A DNA stretch of 15,805 nt from Burkholderiales bacterium. Its GTDB lineage: Bacteria; Pseudomonadota; Gammaproteobacteria; Burkholderiales; SG8-39. Where the stretch lies: contig JAQSVY010000002.1 of the NCBI GenBank assembly GCA_029266935.1, positions 1-15,805 of the forward strand. Reading direction: 5' to 3'. Positions within the stretch are counted from its first letter, which is position 1; each line of letters starts with the position of its first letter. The position numbers were made by a program, and so were the translations under genes. Of the stretch, positions 1 to 6,643 are shown in pieces. The notes beneath the pieces are model-generated. The model made no database searches. It saw only the letters and a list, made by a program, of their open reading frames with translations, and was not told where the DNA came from.

Positions 1-1213
1 GGATCATGTAGCCGCGGATCAGCTTGCGGTAGAGCTCGTTGTGCGCCACGGCGTGCGGCCGCGGCCCGACCACGCTCATGCGCCCCTGCAGCACGTTGAT
101 GAACTGTGGCAGCTCGTCGAGCGAGGTGCGGCGCAGGAACGCGCCGAAGCGCGTGACGCGGCTGTCGTTCTTCGTCGCCTGGCGCACCACGTCGCCGTCC
201 TCGGCCACCGTCATGGTGCGGAACTTGTAGACGACGATCTTGCGGCCGTCGACGCCGTAGCGGCGCTGCCTGAAGAGGACCGGGCCCGGCGAGGAAAGCT
301 TGACGCCCATGGCGATCGCCAGCATGAGCGGACCGATGAAGAAGAGAATCAGCGATGCGAGCAGCAGGTCGCTCGCGCGCTTCACCAGGCCGTTGAAGCC
401 GTAGAACGGCGTCTCGCACACCGCCACCACCGGCAGGTCGCCGATCGAGTCGACGCGCGCCTGGATCAGGTCGAAGACGAAAATGTCCGGGACAAAGTAG
501 ATCGAGGCGGTCGAGTCGCGCAGGTCCTCCAGGAGATTGAGGATGCGCGGCTGCGAGGCCATCGGCAGGGCGATGTAGATGATGTCGATGTTGTTCGCGC
601 GCACGTAGTCGGGGAGGGTGCTGATCTCGCCAAGGACGTTCTCGCGGGTGCGCTCGGGCGCGCGGTCGTCGAAGTAGCCGCTGAAGCGCACGCCGAGCAT
701 CGGGTCGGCGCGCAGCCGCTGCGCGAGGCCGCGGCCGAGGTCGTTGGCGCCGGCGATCACCGCGGTCCTGCGCAGGCCCTCGGCCGCGAGCAGGCGCGGC
801 AGCACGAGCGGCAGCAGCCGGTGCGCGGCGAACAGCGCCGCCGGCGTGGCGAGGGACCAGGCGAGCAGCACGCGTGGGTCGAAGATCTCCAGCGTGCGCG
901 AGGACCAGCCGAGCAGCAGCAGCAGCACCACGATCGCCGCCCAGCCGGCGACGATGTCGAGCATCAGCTCGCCGGAGCCCGCGCCGGCCTCGCGCGCGAG
1001 GCTGCCCGGGAAGGTCATGGCGAAGACCAGCAGCGCGAGGATCAGGCAGGCGCCGTCGAAGCGCGCGCCGAACGCCGCGACCGCGGCGGCGAGCATGCCG
1101 ATCGCCACCAGCGGATCGATCGCCGCCTGCAGCAGCGCCGCGGTGCCGGGTTGGCTGCGCAGGAGTTTCGCGGGAGCCTGGATGGGAGTTGCGCGCGTGG
1201 CTTGCAAAGCCAT
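1..1213 (-). CDS. Undecaprenyl-phosphate sugar phosphotransferase, EpsB/WcaJ type (3' end cut by window)
   Basis: Initiating transferase that moves a hexose-1-phosphate (typically glucose) from its UDP donor onto undecaprenyl phosphate at the inner membrane, the first step of EPS repeat-unit assembly. The visible 404 residues start at ATG 1213; an in-frame TGA lies 24 nt upstream, so no longer start is possible. Hydrophobic segments lie around residues 25-70, 84-102 and 115-142. A CoA-binding-like Rossmann region (VIAGANDLGRG, about 152-162) follows. After a membrane segment near 283-303 comes the bacterial sugar transferase domain, with SPGPVLFRQRRYG (308-320), KFRTM (330-334), TSLDELPQFINVLQG (363-377, acidic pair D366/E367) and SVVGPRPH (380-387). 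The usual C-terminal motif with KPGITGWAQV is expected just beyond base 1, so roughly 60 residues are missing. No good Shine-Dalgarno is seen before the start. It is divergent from epsA. Donor specificity cannot be read from sequence. Confidence 0.93.
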   Translation of the reverse strand, partial: MALQATRATPIQAPAKLLRSQPGTAALLQAAIDPLVAIGMLAAAVAAFGARFDGACLILALLVFAMTFPGSLAREAGAGSGELMLDIVAGWAAIVVLLLLLGWSSRTLEIFDPRVLLAWSLATPAALFAAHRLLPLVLPRLLAAEGLRRTAVIAGANDLGRGLAQRLRADPMLGVRFSGYFDDRAPERTRENVLGEISTLPDYVRANNIDIIYIALPMASQPRILNLLEDLRDSTASIYFVPDIFVFDLIQARVDSIGDLPVVAVCETPFYGFNGLVKRASDLLLASLILFFIGPLMLAIAMGVKLSSPGPVLFRQRRYGVDGRKIVVYKFRTMTVAEDGDVVRQATKNDSRVTRFGAFLRRTSLDELPQFINVLQGRMSVVGPRPHAVAHNELYRKLIRGYMI

Positions 1214-1350
1214 CGCAGTTTGGGCGACCCGGGTTCAACGACGATGTTTCCCGCGCACCGCGTTTGTAGCCTCATCGGACTAGCGTTTGGCGCATGCGCC
1301 AGACGAACGGTTGACCAAACCACACGACTATAGTGCAGGGAGCCATGCCA
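1214..1350. promoter_or_regulatory. Divergent intergenic region with 14-bp palindrome (putative operator)
   Basis: This gap must hold the promoters of both the minus-strand transferase gene and epsA. It contains a perfect 14-bp palindrome, TGGCGCATGCGCCA, at 1288-1301, near the middle of the gap, and a weak GGTT-5-AACC inverted repeat at 1309-1321. TTGACC (1311-1316) and TATAGT (1329-1334) resemble -35 and -10 elements, but their 12-nt spacing is too short for a normal sigma-70 promoter and the resulting start would cut off the epsA ribosome site. No promoter is therefore called; the palindrome is a plausible binding site for a dimeric regulator. Confidence 0.4.
1337..1342 (+). promoter_or_regulatory. 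Ribosome binding site deciding the epsA start
   Basis: AGGGAG at 1337-1342 lies 8 nt before ATG 1351. The alternative ATG at 1345 is only 2 nt from it, and the GTG at 1333 lies upstream of it, so 1351 is the best-supported start. Confidence 0.6.
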
Positions 1351-2199
1351 ATGACCACGACGACGACGCCAGCACAGCCCACCGCGACGCAGCCGCTTCC
1401 CATCGCCCCCGCGGGCGAGCCGAAGGGCGACGGCCGCACCGCCGCGACCGATTTCCTGCAGATCGAATCGATCGTGCTAAACCTCGACGCATCGCTGCGC
1501 GTGCACGCGCGCGCACACTTCTTCAGCTGGACGCAGGGGCTGCTGCAGAGCCTCATCCGCCACGAGCTGCTGGTGTGCACGCTATGCCACGGCAAGCCGC
1601 CGGCGTTCCGCGCCGACGGCTTCTCCATGACCACGCCGGACCCGGCGATGTTCAGCGACATGTTCCTGCGCGACACCGCCGTCGCCCCGGCGCTGCTCAA
1701 GGCATGGGAGGAACGGCGCTACCAGCCGGTTGTCATGGATACGGCGGGAAGCCCGCTGGGCAACGGCGCCTTCGCGCGCGAGATCGAGCGCCTCGGCGCG
1801 ACGCAGCTCCTTGTGCACGGCGTGCACGACGCCGACGGCCGCGCGGTGACGCTGTTCACCTTCGCCTGCCGCTCGGGCAGCGTCGGCCCGCGCCAGGCCT
1901 ATCTCGCGCAGCTACTCGCGCCGTCGCTGCACTCGGCGTGGGTGCGCACGCAGCTCGCGCAGCGCACGCAGAGCGGTGCCGACAACAAGGCCTCAGGCCA
2001 GAGCGTGCTCACGGTGCGCGAGCAGGACATCCTCAAGTGGATCTACCTCGGCAAGAGCAACTTCGAGATCGGCGCCATCCTCAAGATCAGCCCGCTCACG
2101 GTGAAGAACCACGTGCAGAAGATCCTGAGGAAGCTCAACGTCGTGAACCGCACGCAGGCGATCGGCAAGTCGCTCGAGCTGCGCATCCTGAATCCATAG
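1351..2199 (+). CDS. epsA: LuxR-family transcriptional regulator EpsA (XrtB/PEP-CTERM EPS-associated)
   Basis: Probable transcriptional regulator of the EPS locus. The protein is 282 residues from ATG 1351 (in-frame GTG 1333 and ATG 1345 are alternatives). Residues 1-30 are a low-complexity Thr/Pro/Ala-rich leader. Residues about 33-205 form the EpsA-type N-terminal region (for example LQIESIVLNLDASLRVHARA at 36-55), which is not a recognisable autoinducer or receiver domain. Residues 219-276 are a LuxR/GerE helix-turn-helix, with LTVREQDILKWIYLGKSN followed by SPLTVKNHVQKILRKLNVVN (248-267). It stands between a divergent promoter region and a strong terminator, so it is transcribed separately from the downstream biosynthetic operon. 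The whole-length match to the EpsA pattern gives the name; its ligand and DNA target are not known from sequence. Confidence 0.9.
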   Translation: MTTTTTPAQPTATQPLPIAPAGEPKGDGRTAATDFLQIESIVLNLDASLRVHARAHFFSWTQGLLQSLIRHELLVCTLCHGKPPAFRADGFSMTTPDPAMFSDMFLRDTAVAPALLKAWEERRYQPVVMDTAGSPLGNGAFAREIERLGATQLLVHGVHDADGRAVTLFTFACRSGSVGPRQAYLAQLLAPSLHSAWVRTQLAQRTQSGADNKASGQSVLTVREQDILKWIYLGKSNFEIGAILKISPLTVKNHVQKILRKLNVVNRTQAIGKSLELRILNP

Positions 2200-2221
2200 A
2201 GAATTTCTTTGATTCGGAAAG

Positions 2222-2248
2222 AACGGGGCCATGGCCCCGTTTTTTTTT
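2222..2248 (+). terminator. Rho-independent terminator after epsA
   Basis: A perfect palindrome, AACGGGGCCATGGCCCCGTT (2222-2241), runs directly into nine T residues (2240-2248), 22 nt after the epsA stop codon. It should end the epsA transcript and insulate it from the operon beginning at 2327, which then needs its own promoter. Confidence 0.93.
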
Positions 2249-2326
2249 GGTAGTCCGTCCGGACGATGATGCTCCGGCGGCGGCGGTCCACCCTCGTAAC
2301 AGACCGCACCTAGCATCCCTTAGCTG
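2249..2326 (+). promoter_or_regulatory. Leader/promoter region of the main EPS operon with 10-bp palindrome
   Basis: These 78 nt lie between the epsA terminator and the first gene of a 13-gene run, so the operon promoter should be here (or transcription reads through the terminator). A perfect 10-bp palindrome, CGTCCGGACG, lies at 2256-2265. TAGCAT (2311-2316) is a weak -10 candidate without a convincing -35 partner. No clear Shine-Dalgarno precedes ATG 2327. The palindrome is a candidate operator, possibly for EpsA, by inference only. Confidence 0.35.
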
Positions 2327-2638
2327 ATGCGAGCTCTTGTTTTCCTGATCGCCTGTGCCTGCGCCGCGCCCGCCGCGGCGGCGCGAGCCGAAGCGCCCGC
2401 CGCGCACCGGGAGCTCGCATCCTTCGTCGACATGGTGCGCCTGTCCGCCGCCGCGCCGCGCATCGCCGAGCCGGTCGCCGCGCAGGCGCCGCTGCGCGTC
2501 ACCTTCGTGCAGCCGCCCGCCGCCGAGCCGCGCTTCTCGGTCCGCGCGGTTCACGAGCCCGAGCGCTGGGTGCTGCTTTTTTCCGGCCTCGCGCTCGCCG
2601 GTTGGGTCGCGCACCGCCGCCTGGTGAGCCCGCTGTGA
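2327..2638 (+). CDS. Small secreted PEP-CTERM-like protein with variant HEP signature
   Basis: A 103-residue protein with an N-terminal signal peptide (about 1-22, hydrophobic LVFLIACACAAPAAAARA), an Ala/Pro-rich middle without recognisable fold, and a C-terminus built like a PEP-CTERM sorting signal. That end has HEPERW (76-81), a hydrophobic span (82-95) and a basic HRR (96-98). In known exosortase substrates the signature is PEP; here the first Pro is His, encoded CAC, one base from CCC. The tail otherwise has the right order, length and aromatic Trp positions. It would be a cell-envelope-anchored or processed protein if an exosortase recognises it; otherwise the tail is simply a membrane anchor. 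Its stop overlaps the GTG start of epsD (GTGA), so the two are probably translationally coupled. The function of the mature part is unknown. Confidence 0.72.
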   Translation: MRALVFLIACACAAPAAAARAEAPAAHRELASFVDMVRLSAAAPRIAEPVAAQAPLRVTFVQPPAAEPRFSVRAVHEPERWVLLFSGLALAGWVAHRRLVSPL

Positions 2639-3399
2639 GGCTCGCCTTCCTTCTCCTGCTCGTCGTGCCCCTCGGCTGCGGCAACGCCGACGCGACGCGC
2701 GCCGGCATGCGGGTCGTCGCGAAGGTGAACGACACGGAGATTTCCGCCGCCGAGGCGGTCAGCGCGCAGGCCCTGCAGGAGATCATCGAGCGCGAGCTGC
2801 TGGCGCAGAAGGCGCTCGAGGCCCACCTCGAGCGCGAGCCGAAGGTCGCCGAGGCGATCGAGAGCGCACGCCGCCAGGTTCTCGCCAGCGCGTGGCTGGA
2901 GCGCGTCGCCGGGCCGGCCCGCAGCACCCGCGAGGAGGTACGCGCCTTCTACGCCCAGAACCCGGCGCTCTTCGCCGAGCGGCGCATCTACCGGCTGCGC
3001 GAGCTGGCGGTTTCCGCGCCGGCCGAGCTCCTGGACGTGCTGCGCAGCGAGATCGCCGGCGTGAGCGGCCTGGACGAGGCGGCCGCGTGGCTGCGCCAGC
3101 GCAAGGCGAAGTTCAGCGTCACCGCCAGCGTCCAGCCCGCGGAGCAGGTGCCGCTCGCCTGGCTGCCGCAGCTCGCGCGCATGAAGCCGGGCGACATCGC
3201 GGTGTTCGCCGCGCCACCGGGCGCCTCGGTGATCCAGCTGGTGCACGCCGACGAGGCGCCGCTCTCCGAGCAGCAGGCGGCGCCGCTCATCGAGCAGTTC
3301 CTGGCGGGACGCAAGCGCATGGAGCTCGCCGCCGCGGAGCTCCAGCGCCTGCGCGGCGCCGCACGCATCGATTACGCAGACGAATTCAAAGCGAGGTGA
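2635..3399 (+). CDS. epsD: EpsD family peptidyl-prolyl cis-trans isomerase (putative lipoprotein)
   Basis: A periplasmic SurA/PpiC-like chaperone-isomerase of EPS loci, presumed to help fold or assemble export components. It is 254 residues from GTG 2635. That start overlaps the preceding stop, has GGTGAG 6 nt upstream, and places a short signal (RLAFLLLLVVPLGC) at the very N-terminus. An ATG at 2602 would put a hydrophilic leader before the signal and is rejected. Cys15 is the likely lipid attachment site, although the lipobox (PLGC) is imperfect because the -3 residue is Pro. Residues 27-115 are helical and SurA_N-like, including VAKVNDTEISAAEAV and a YAQNPALFAERR segment. Residues about 117-210 correspond to a reduced parvulin-type domain. 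Isomerase activity is uncertain, since parvulin active-site residues are not obvious. Confidence 0.85.
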   Translation: MRLAFLLLLVVPLGCGNADATRAGMRVVAKVNDTEISAAEAVSAQALQEIIERELLAQKALEAHLEREPKVAEAIESARRQVLASAWLERVAGPARSTREEVRAFYAQNPALFAERRIYRLRELAVSAPAELLDVLRSEIAGVSGLDEAAAWLRQRKAKFSVTASVQPAEQVPLAWLPQLARMKPGDIAVFAAPPGASVIQLVHADEAPLSEQQAAPLIEQFLAGRKRMELAAAELQRLRGAARIDYADEFKAR

Positions 3400-3401
3400 C
3401 G

Positions 3402-4151
3402 ATGAAACGCATTGCATTGGGACTGTTGATGCTGGCCATGGCGGCCGGCGCGTTTGCGCAGTCGGGCGAGAAGCTCGGGGTCGGGGACGCGGTGCGGGTG
3501 ACCGTGTTCCAGCAGCCCGACCTCACCACCGAGACGCGCATCACAGAAAAGGGCATGGTGACGCTGCCCCTGGTGGGCGAGCTGAAGATTGCCGGACTCA
3601 CGCCCGCCGGCGCCGGCGCCGAGATTGCCGCGGCGCTCAAGCGCGGCAAGTTCCTCAACAACCCGCAGGTGAGCGTCGGGCTGGTCACGCTGCGCAGCCG
3701 GCAGGTCTCGGTGCTCGGCATGGTCGCGCGCCCCGGCCGCTACCCGCTCGACGAGTCGAGCTCGCGCCTGGCCGACGTGATCGCCGCTGCCGGGGGCGTC
3801 TCCGCTACCGGCTCCGAGACCGTCACCGTGATCCGCGACGGCAAGGAGCACAAGGTCGATGTCCTGGGCAAGCCGTTCGAGCTGAAGGGCGGCGAGACCG
3901 TCCACGTCGAGCGCGCGCCCACGTTCTACATCTACGGCGAGGTGACGCGCGCCGGCGCCTACCGCCTGGAGCCGAACATGACGGTGATGCAGGCGCTCGC
4001 CGCCGGCGGCGGCATCACGCCGCGCGGCAGCGACCGGCGCCTGAAGCTGCGCCGCAACGGCCCCGACGGCAAGCCGGTGGAGGCCAACGCCGGCCTGCGC
4101 GACGTGCTGCAGGCGAACGATGTCATCTACGTCCGGGAATCGCTCTTTTAA
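3402..4151 (+). CDS. epsE: Polysaccharide export outer-membrane protein EpsE
   Basis: A Wza-family export protein that forms the periplasmic/outer-membrane conduit for the polysaccharide. It is 249 residues with a cleavable signal peptide (1-19, ending AGAFA before QSGEK). There is no lipobox Cys, unlike E. coli Wza. The Poly_export domain occupies about 24-95 (KLGVGDAVRVTVFQQPDL, then LPLVGELKIAGLT). SLBB-type domains follow at about 101-170 (VSVLGMVARPGRYPLD) and 175-246 (FYIYGEVTRAGAYRLEPNMT). The protein is shorter than Wza (about 380) and has no extra C-terminal transmembrane helix, as is usual for the EpsE type. GAGGTG just upstream serves as ribosome site; the start is 2 nt after epsD ends. 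Confidence 0.92.
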   Translation: MKRIALGLLMLAMAAGAFAQSGEKLGVGDAVRVTVFQQPDLTTETRITEKGMVTLPLVGELKIAGLTPAGAGAEIAAALKRGKFLNNPQVSVGLVTLRSRQVSVLGMVARPGRYPLDESSSRLADVIAAAGGVSATGSETVTVIRDGKEHKVDVLGKPFELKGGETVHVERAPTFYIYGEVTRAGAYRLEPNMTVMQALAAGGGITPRGSDRRLKLRRNGPDGKPVEANAGLRDVLQANDVIYVRESLF

Positions 4152-4166
4152 AGGGAAGGCATAGAC

Positions 4167-5591
4167 ATGGACCTCAATCAGTTCCTGCTGGCCCTGCGCG
4201 CGCGACGCAAGGCATTCATGCTGGTGCTCGCGGCGACCATCGTCGCCGCGGTCGCCGCCGCGCTGATCATGCCCAAGCGCTACGTCGCCACGGCCACGCT
4301 GCTGGTGGACGCGCGGGACGAGCAGTCGATGTCGCCCGGGCGCCTGTCGGCGCGCGAGCGCTCGAGCTACATCCAGACGCAGGTCGAGCTGCTCACGAGC
4401 CCGCGCGTGGCCGCGCAGGCGGCGCGCGAGCTTAAGCTCGCCCAGGACCCGGCGGTGCGCGAGGCCTGGGAGAAGGACACCGGCGGCGCCGGTGCGATCG
4501 ACAACTGGATCGCCTCGGTGCTGCTCGAGAAGCTCGACATCGACACCTCGGTGAGCAACCTGGTGCTCGTCAACTACATCTCGGACGACCCGCGCTTCGC
4601 AGCGCGCGTCGCCAACGCCTTCTCCAAGGCCTACATGGAGCTCGCGCTGCAGCTGCGCACGGAGCCTACGCGCGAGGCGGCCGAGTGGTTCGACGACCAA
4701 CTCAAGATCCTGCGCACCCAGGTCGAGCGCGCGCAGAACAAGCTCAACGGCCTGCAGAAGCAGAAGGGCGTGCTCGCCGCCGACGAGCGCCTCGACACGG
4801 AGGCGGCGCGGCTCTCGGCGCTCACCGCGCAGCTGCTCACGCAGCGCAACGCCACCTACGACGCGGTCAGCCGCCACCAGCAGGCGGTCTCCATCCTGGC
4901 GAGCGGCGCCTCGCCCGAGTCGATCCCCGACGTGCTGTCGAACACCTACATCAACGGGCTGAAGACCGATCTTTCGCGTGCCGAGGCGCGCCTCGAGGAG
5001 TCGAGCGCTGTGCTGGGGCAGAACCATCCCGTCTACAAGCGCACCACGGCGGAGATCCAGGGGCTGCGCGAGAAGCTCGTCGCCGAGACCAAGAAGCTGG
5101 TGGCCGGCCTGGGCAACGCGGTGGAGCAGAGCCGCAAGCGCGAGCAGGAGCTGCAGGCAGCGCTCGACGGTCAGCAGCGCCGCATCATGGAGATGAAGGA
5201 CACCCGCGTAGAGATGACGGCGATCGCGCGCGAGGTCGACAGCTCGCAGCGCGCCTACGACGCGGTGCTGGCCCGCTACATGACCAACAACATCGAGAGC
5301 CGCGCGCGGCAGACCAATGTCGCGCTGCTCGCCCCCGCCATCGAGCCGCTCAAGCCCAAGCATCCGAAGGTCGGCCTGATCACCGGCCTGTCGGTGCTGA
5401 TGGGCGGGCTGCTCGCCGCCGGCGTCGTGTACGTGCTCGAGATGCTCGACCGCCGCGTGCGCTCGCGCGCCGACCTCGAGTCGCGCCTTGCCGTCCCGTC
5501 GCTCGGGCGGCTTTCCCGCTGGCAGCCGACGGGCAGCAGGCTGCTTCCGGCGCCGATGCGTGCCGCCCGCGCCCTACCCAACCCCTGGTGA
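4167..5591 (+). CDS. epsF: Chain length determinant protein EpsF (Wzz/PCP type)
   Basis: A polysaccharide co-polymerase in the inner membrane that sets chain length and links polymerisation to export. It is 474 residues. TM1 is at about 17-35, followed by the Wzz region (KRYVATATLLVDAR, 37-50). A long, probably coiled-coil periplasmic domain spans about 165-370, with many Gln/Glu/Arg/Leu heptad-like stretches. The Pro-rich PLKPKHPKVGL (394-404) runs into TM2 (about 403-424), as is typical for PCP proteins. The C-terminal cytoplasmic tail (425-474) carries no Walker motifs; the ATPase is the separate EpsG encoded next, so this is a split Wzc. AGGGAAGG lies 7 nt upstream of ATG 4167. Confidence 0.93.
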   Translation: MDLNQFLLALRARRKAFMLVLAATIVAAVAAALIMPKRYVATATLLVDARDEQSMSPGRLSARERSSYIQTQVELLTSPRVAAQAARELKLAQDPAVREAWEKDTGGAGAIDNWIASVLLEKLDIDTSVSNLVLVNYISDDPRFAARVANAFSKAYMELALQLRTEPTREAAEWFDDQLKILRTQVERAQNKLNGLQKQKGVLAADERLDTEAARLSALTAQLLTQRNATYDAVSRHQQAVSILASGASPESIPDVLSNTYINGLKTDLSRAEARLEESSAVLGQNHPVYKRTTAEIQGLREKLVAETKKLVAGLGNAVEQSRKREQELQAALDGQQRRIMEMKDTRVEMTAIAREVDSSQRAYDAVLARYMTNNIESRARQTNVALLAPAIEPLKPKHPKVGLITGLSVLMGGLLAAGVVYVLEMLDRRVRSRADLESRLAVPSLGRLSRWQPTGSRLLPAPMRAARALPNPW

Positions 5592-5597
5592 ACCGAC

Positions 5598-6497
5598 ATG
5601 CTTGCGAAAACGACTAGTGACAACGTGCTGCCCATCGAGAGCACCAGCCGGCCGCTCGGCTCCACCGGGCGCCAGATCGGCGCCATCCTGATGGCCGAGG
5701 GCAAGCTGACCGAGCCCGAGGCCGAGCAGGTCCTCAAGCGACAGCGTGAGCTCGGCTGGCGCTTCGGCGAGGCGGCGATCGAGCTGAATTTCATTACCAA
5801 CACCGACCTGCGCGAGGCGCTCGCCAAGCAGTACGAGTTTCCCTACCTCGCTTCGGGGCCCGAGGGGGTCAGCCGCGAGCTGATCGCCGCCTGGGACCCG
5901 TTCCACCCCGCGGTAGAGGAGCTGCGCAGGGTGCGCACGCAGCTCCTGATCCGCTGGTTCGATCCGGGCGCCGGTCGCCGCACGCTCGCCGTCGCGAGCG
6001 CCTGCGCGCGCGAGGGCCGCAGCTTCGTTGCCGCAAACCTGGCGGTGGTATTCTCGCAGCTCGGCCAGCGCACGCTGCTGATCGACGCCGACTTCCGCGC
6101 GCCGCGTCAGCAGAGCATCTTCAACGTCGCCGACCGTTTCGGCCTCTCCTCGGCGCTGTCGGGCCGCGCCGATCTCTCCGTGGCGGTGCCCGTAACCGGC
6201 CTCGCCGGGCTGGCGGTGCTGCCCTCGGGCCCCGTGCCGCCCAATCCGCTCGAGCTGCTGTCGCGGCCCGGGTTCGCCGCGCTGCTGGCCAAGGCGCAGT
6301 CCGAGTACGACTTCATCATCATCGACACGCCGCCGGTCACGGAGTACGCCGATGCGCAATGCGTCGCCTTCCGCACCGGCGACGCGATGCTGGTGTCGCG
6401 CAAGGACCATACGCGCATGGCCGACACCGAGCAGGCGGTGCGCGACCTGACCGAGGGCAACGCCCGCGTGGTGGGCACGCTGATCAACGCGTACTGA
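5598..6497 (+). CDS. epsG: Chain length determinant protein tyrosine kinase EpsG (BY-kinase-like)
   Basis: The cytoplasmic ATPase/kinase partner of EpsF. It is 299 residues. Residues 25-85 resemble an MshEN/GspE N-terminal domain (GAILMAEGKLTEPEAEQVLK). Residues about 105-295 are the MinD/ParA-like BY-kinase fold, with the P-loop region ACAREGRSFVAANLA (135-149), Walker A' LLIDADFR (160-167) and Walker B FIIIDTPP (239-246). The residue expected to be the P-loop Lys is Arg141 (EGRS). There is no Tyr-rich C-terminal cluster, only a terminal Tyr299, so autophosphorylation cannot follow the Wzc model exactly. GGTGA, overlapping the epsF stop, lies 6 nt before ATG 5598. The EpsG identity is firm from domain order and position; kinase activity is not. 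Confidence 0.88.
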   Translation: MLAKTTSDNVLPIESTSRPLGSTGRQIGAILMAEGKLTEPEAEQVLKRQRELGWRFGEAAIELNFITNTDLREALAKQYEFPYLASGPEGVSRELIAAWDPFHPAVEELRRVRTQLLIRWFDPGAGRRTLAVASACAREGRSFVAANLAVVFSQLGQRTLLIDADFRAPRQQSIFNVADRFGLSSALSGRADLSVAVPVTGLAGLAVLPSGPVPPNPLELLSRPGFAALLAKAQSEYDFIIIDTPPVTEYADAQCVAFRTGDAMLVSRKDHTRMADTEQAVRDLTEGNARVVGTLINAY

Positions 6498-6499
6498 GC

Positions 6500-6637
6500 G
6501 TGAAGCGGCCGCCCGACCGGAAAAGGCTGCTGCTTGCCGCGCTGCTGCTGGTGGCGGCCGCCGCGTTCGGGGCGGCGCCGCCCGCTCATCACGGGGAGGC
6601 CGCGATGCCGATGACCCTGCAGCAGGCCGGGAGGTAA
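6500..6637 (+). CDS. Small hypothetical secreted or membrane peptide (45 aa)
   Basis: A short ORF from GTG 6500 that fills the gap between epsG and the polymerase gene (2 nt after epsG, 6 nt before the next start). The sequence begins MKRPPDRKR, followed by a hydrophobic stretch (LLLAALLLVAAAAFGAAPP, 10-28) and a short tail HHGEAAMPMTLQQAGR. This looks like a signal peptide or single membrane anchor with a mature part of about 16 residues. No Shine-Dalgarno precedes the GTG, and the GGGAGG serving the next gene lies in its last codons, so it may be unexpressed or act by translational coupling. No family is recognised. Many exosortase-type EPS loci carry the exosortase gene about here, but nothing in this ORF resembles one. 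Confidence 0.5.
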   Translation: MKRPPDRKRLLLAALLLVAAAAFGAAPPAHHGEAAMPMTLQQAGR

Positions 6638-6643
6638 GCAAAC

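Noticed and set aside
907-930. GCA/CTG trinucleotide run in the transferase gene
   Set aside because: It simply encodes a run of Leu in a membrane segment; too short and unremarkable to be called a repeat element.
41-1333. A 430-codon plus-strand open frame over the first gene
   Set aside because: The minus strand reads as a well-conserved sugar phosphotransferase; the plus frame is an antisense artefact with low-complexity composition.
1311-1334. TTGACC and TATAGT as a sigma-70 promoter for epsA
   Set aside because: The spacing is only 12 nt, and the implied start would lie at or after the epsA ribosome site.
2602-2634. ATG 2602 as the epsD start
   Set aside because: It would add 11 hydrophilic residues before the signal sequence and overlap the upstream gene by 37 nt; GTG 2635 gives a proper signal peptide and a 4-nt overlap.
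4482-4500. Small inverted repeat CACCGGC/GCCGGTG in epsF
   Set aside because: Short (7-8 bp) GC palindrome in a coding region encoding Thr-Gly-Gly-Ala-Gly; expected by chance at this base composition.
3372-5363. A 663-codon open frame on the minus strand opposite epsE-epsF
   Set aside because: Its sequence is Arg/His/Asp/Leu-rich low-complexity typical of antisense frames in GC-rich DNA, and the plus strand encodes recognisable EpsE and EpsF over the same bases.
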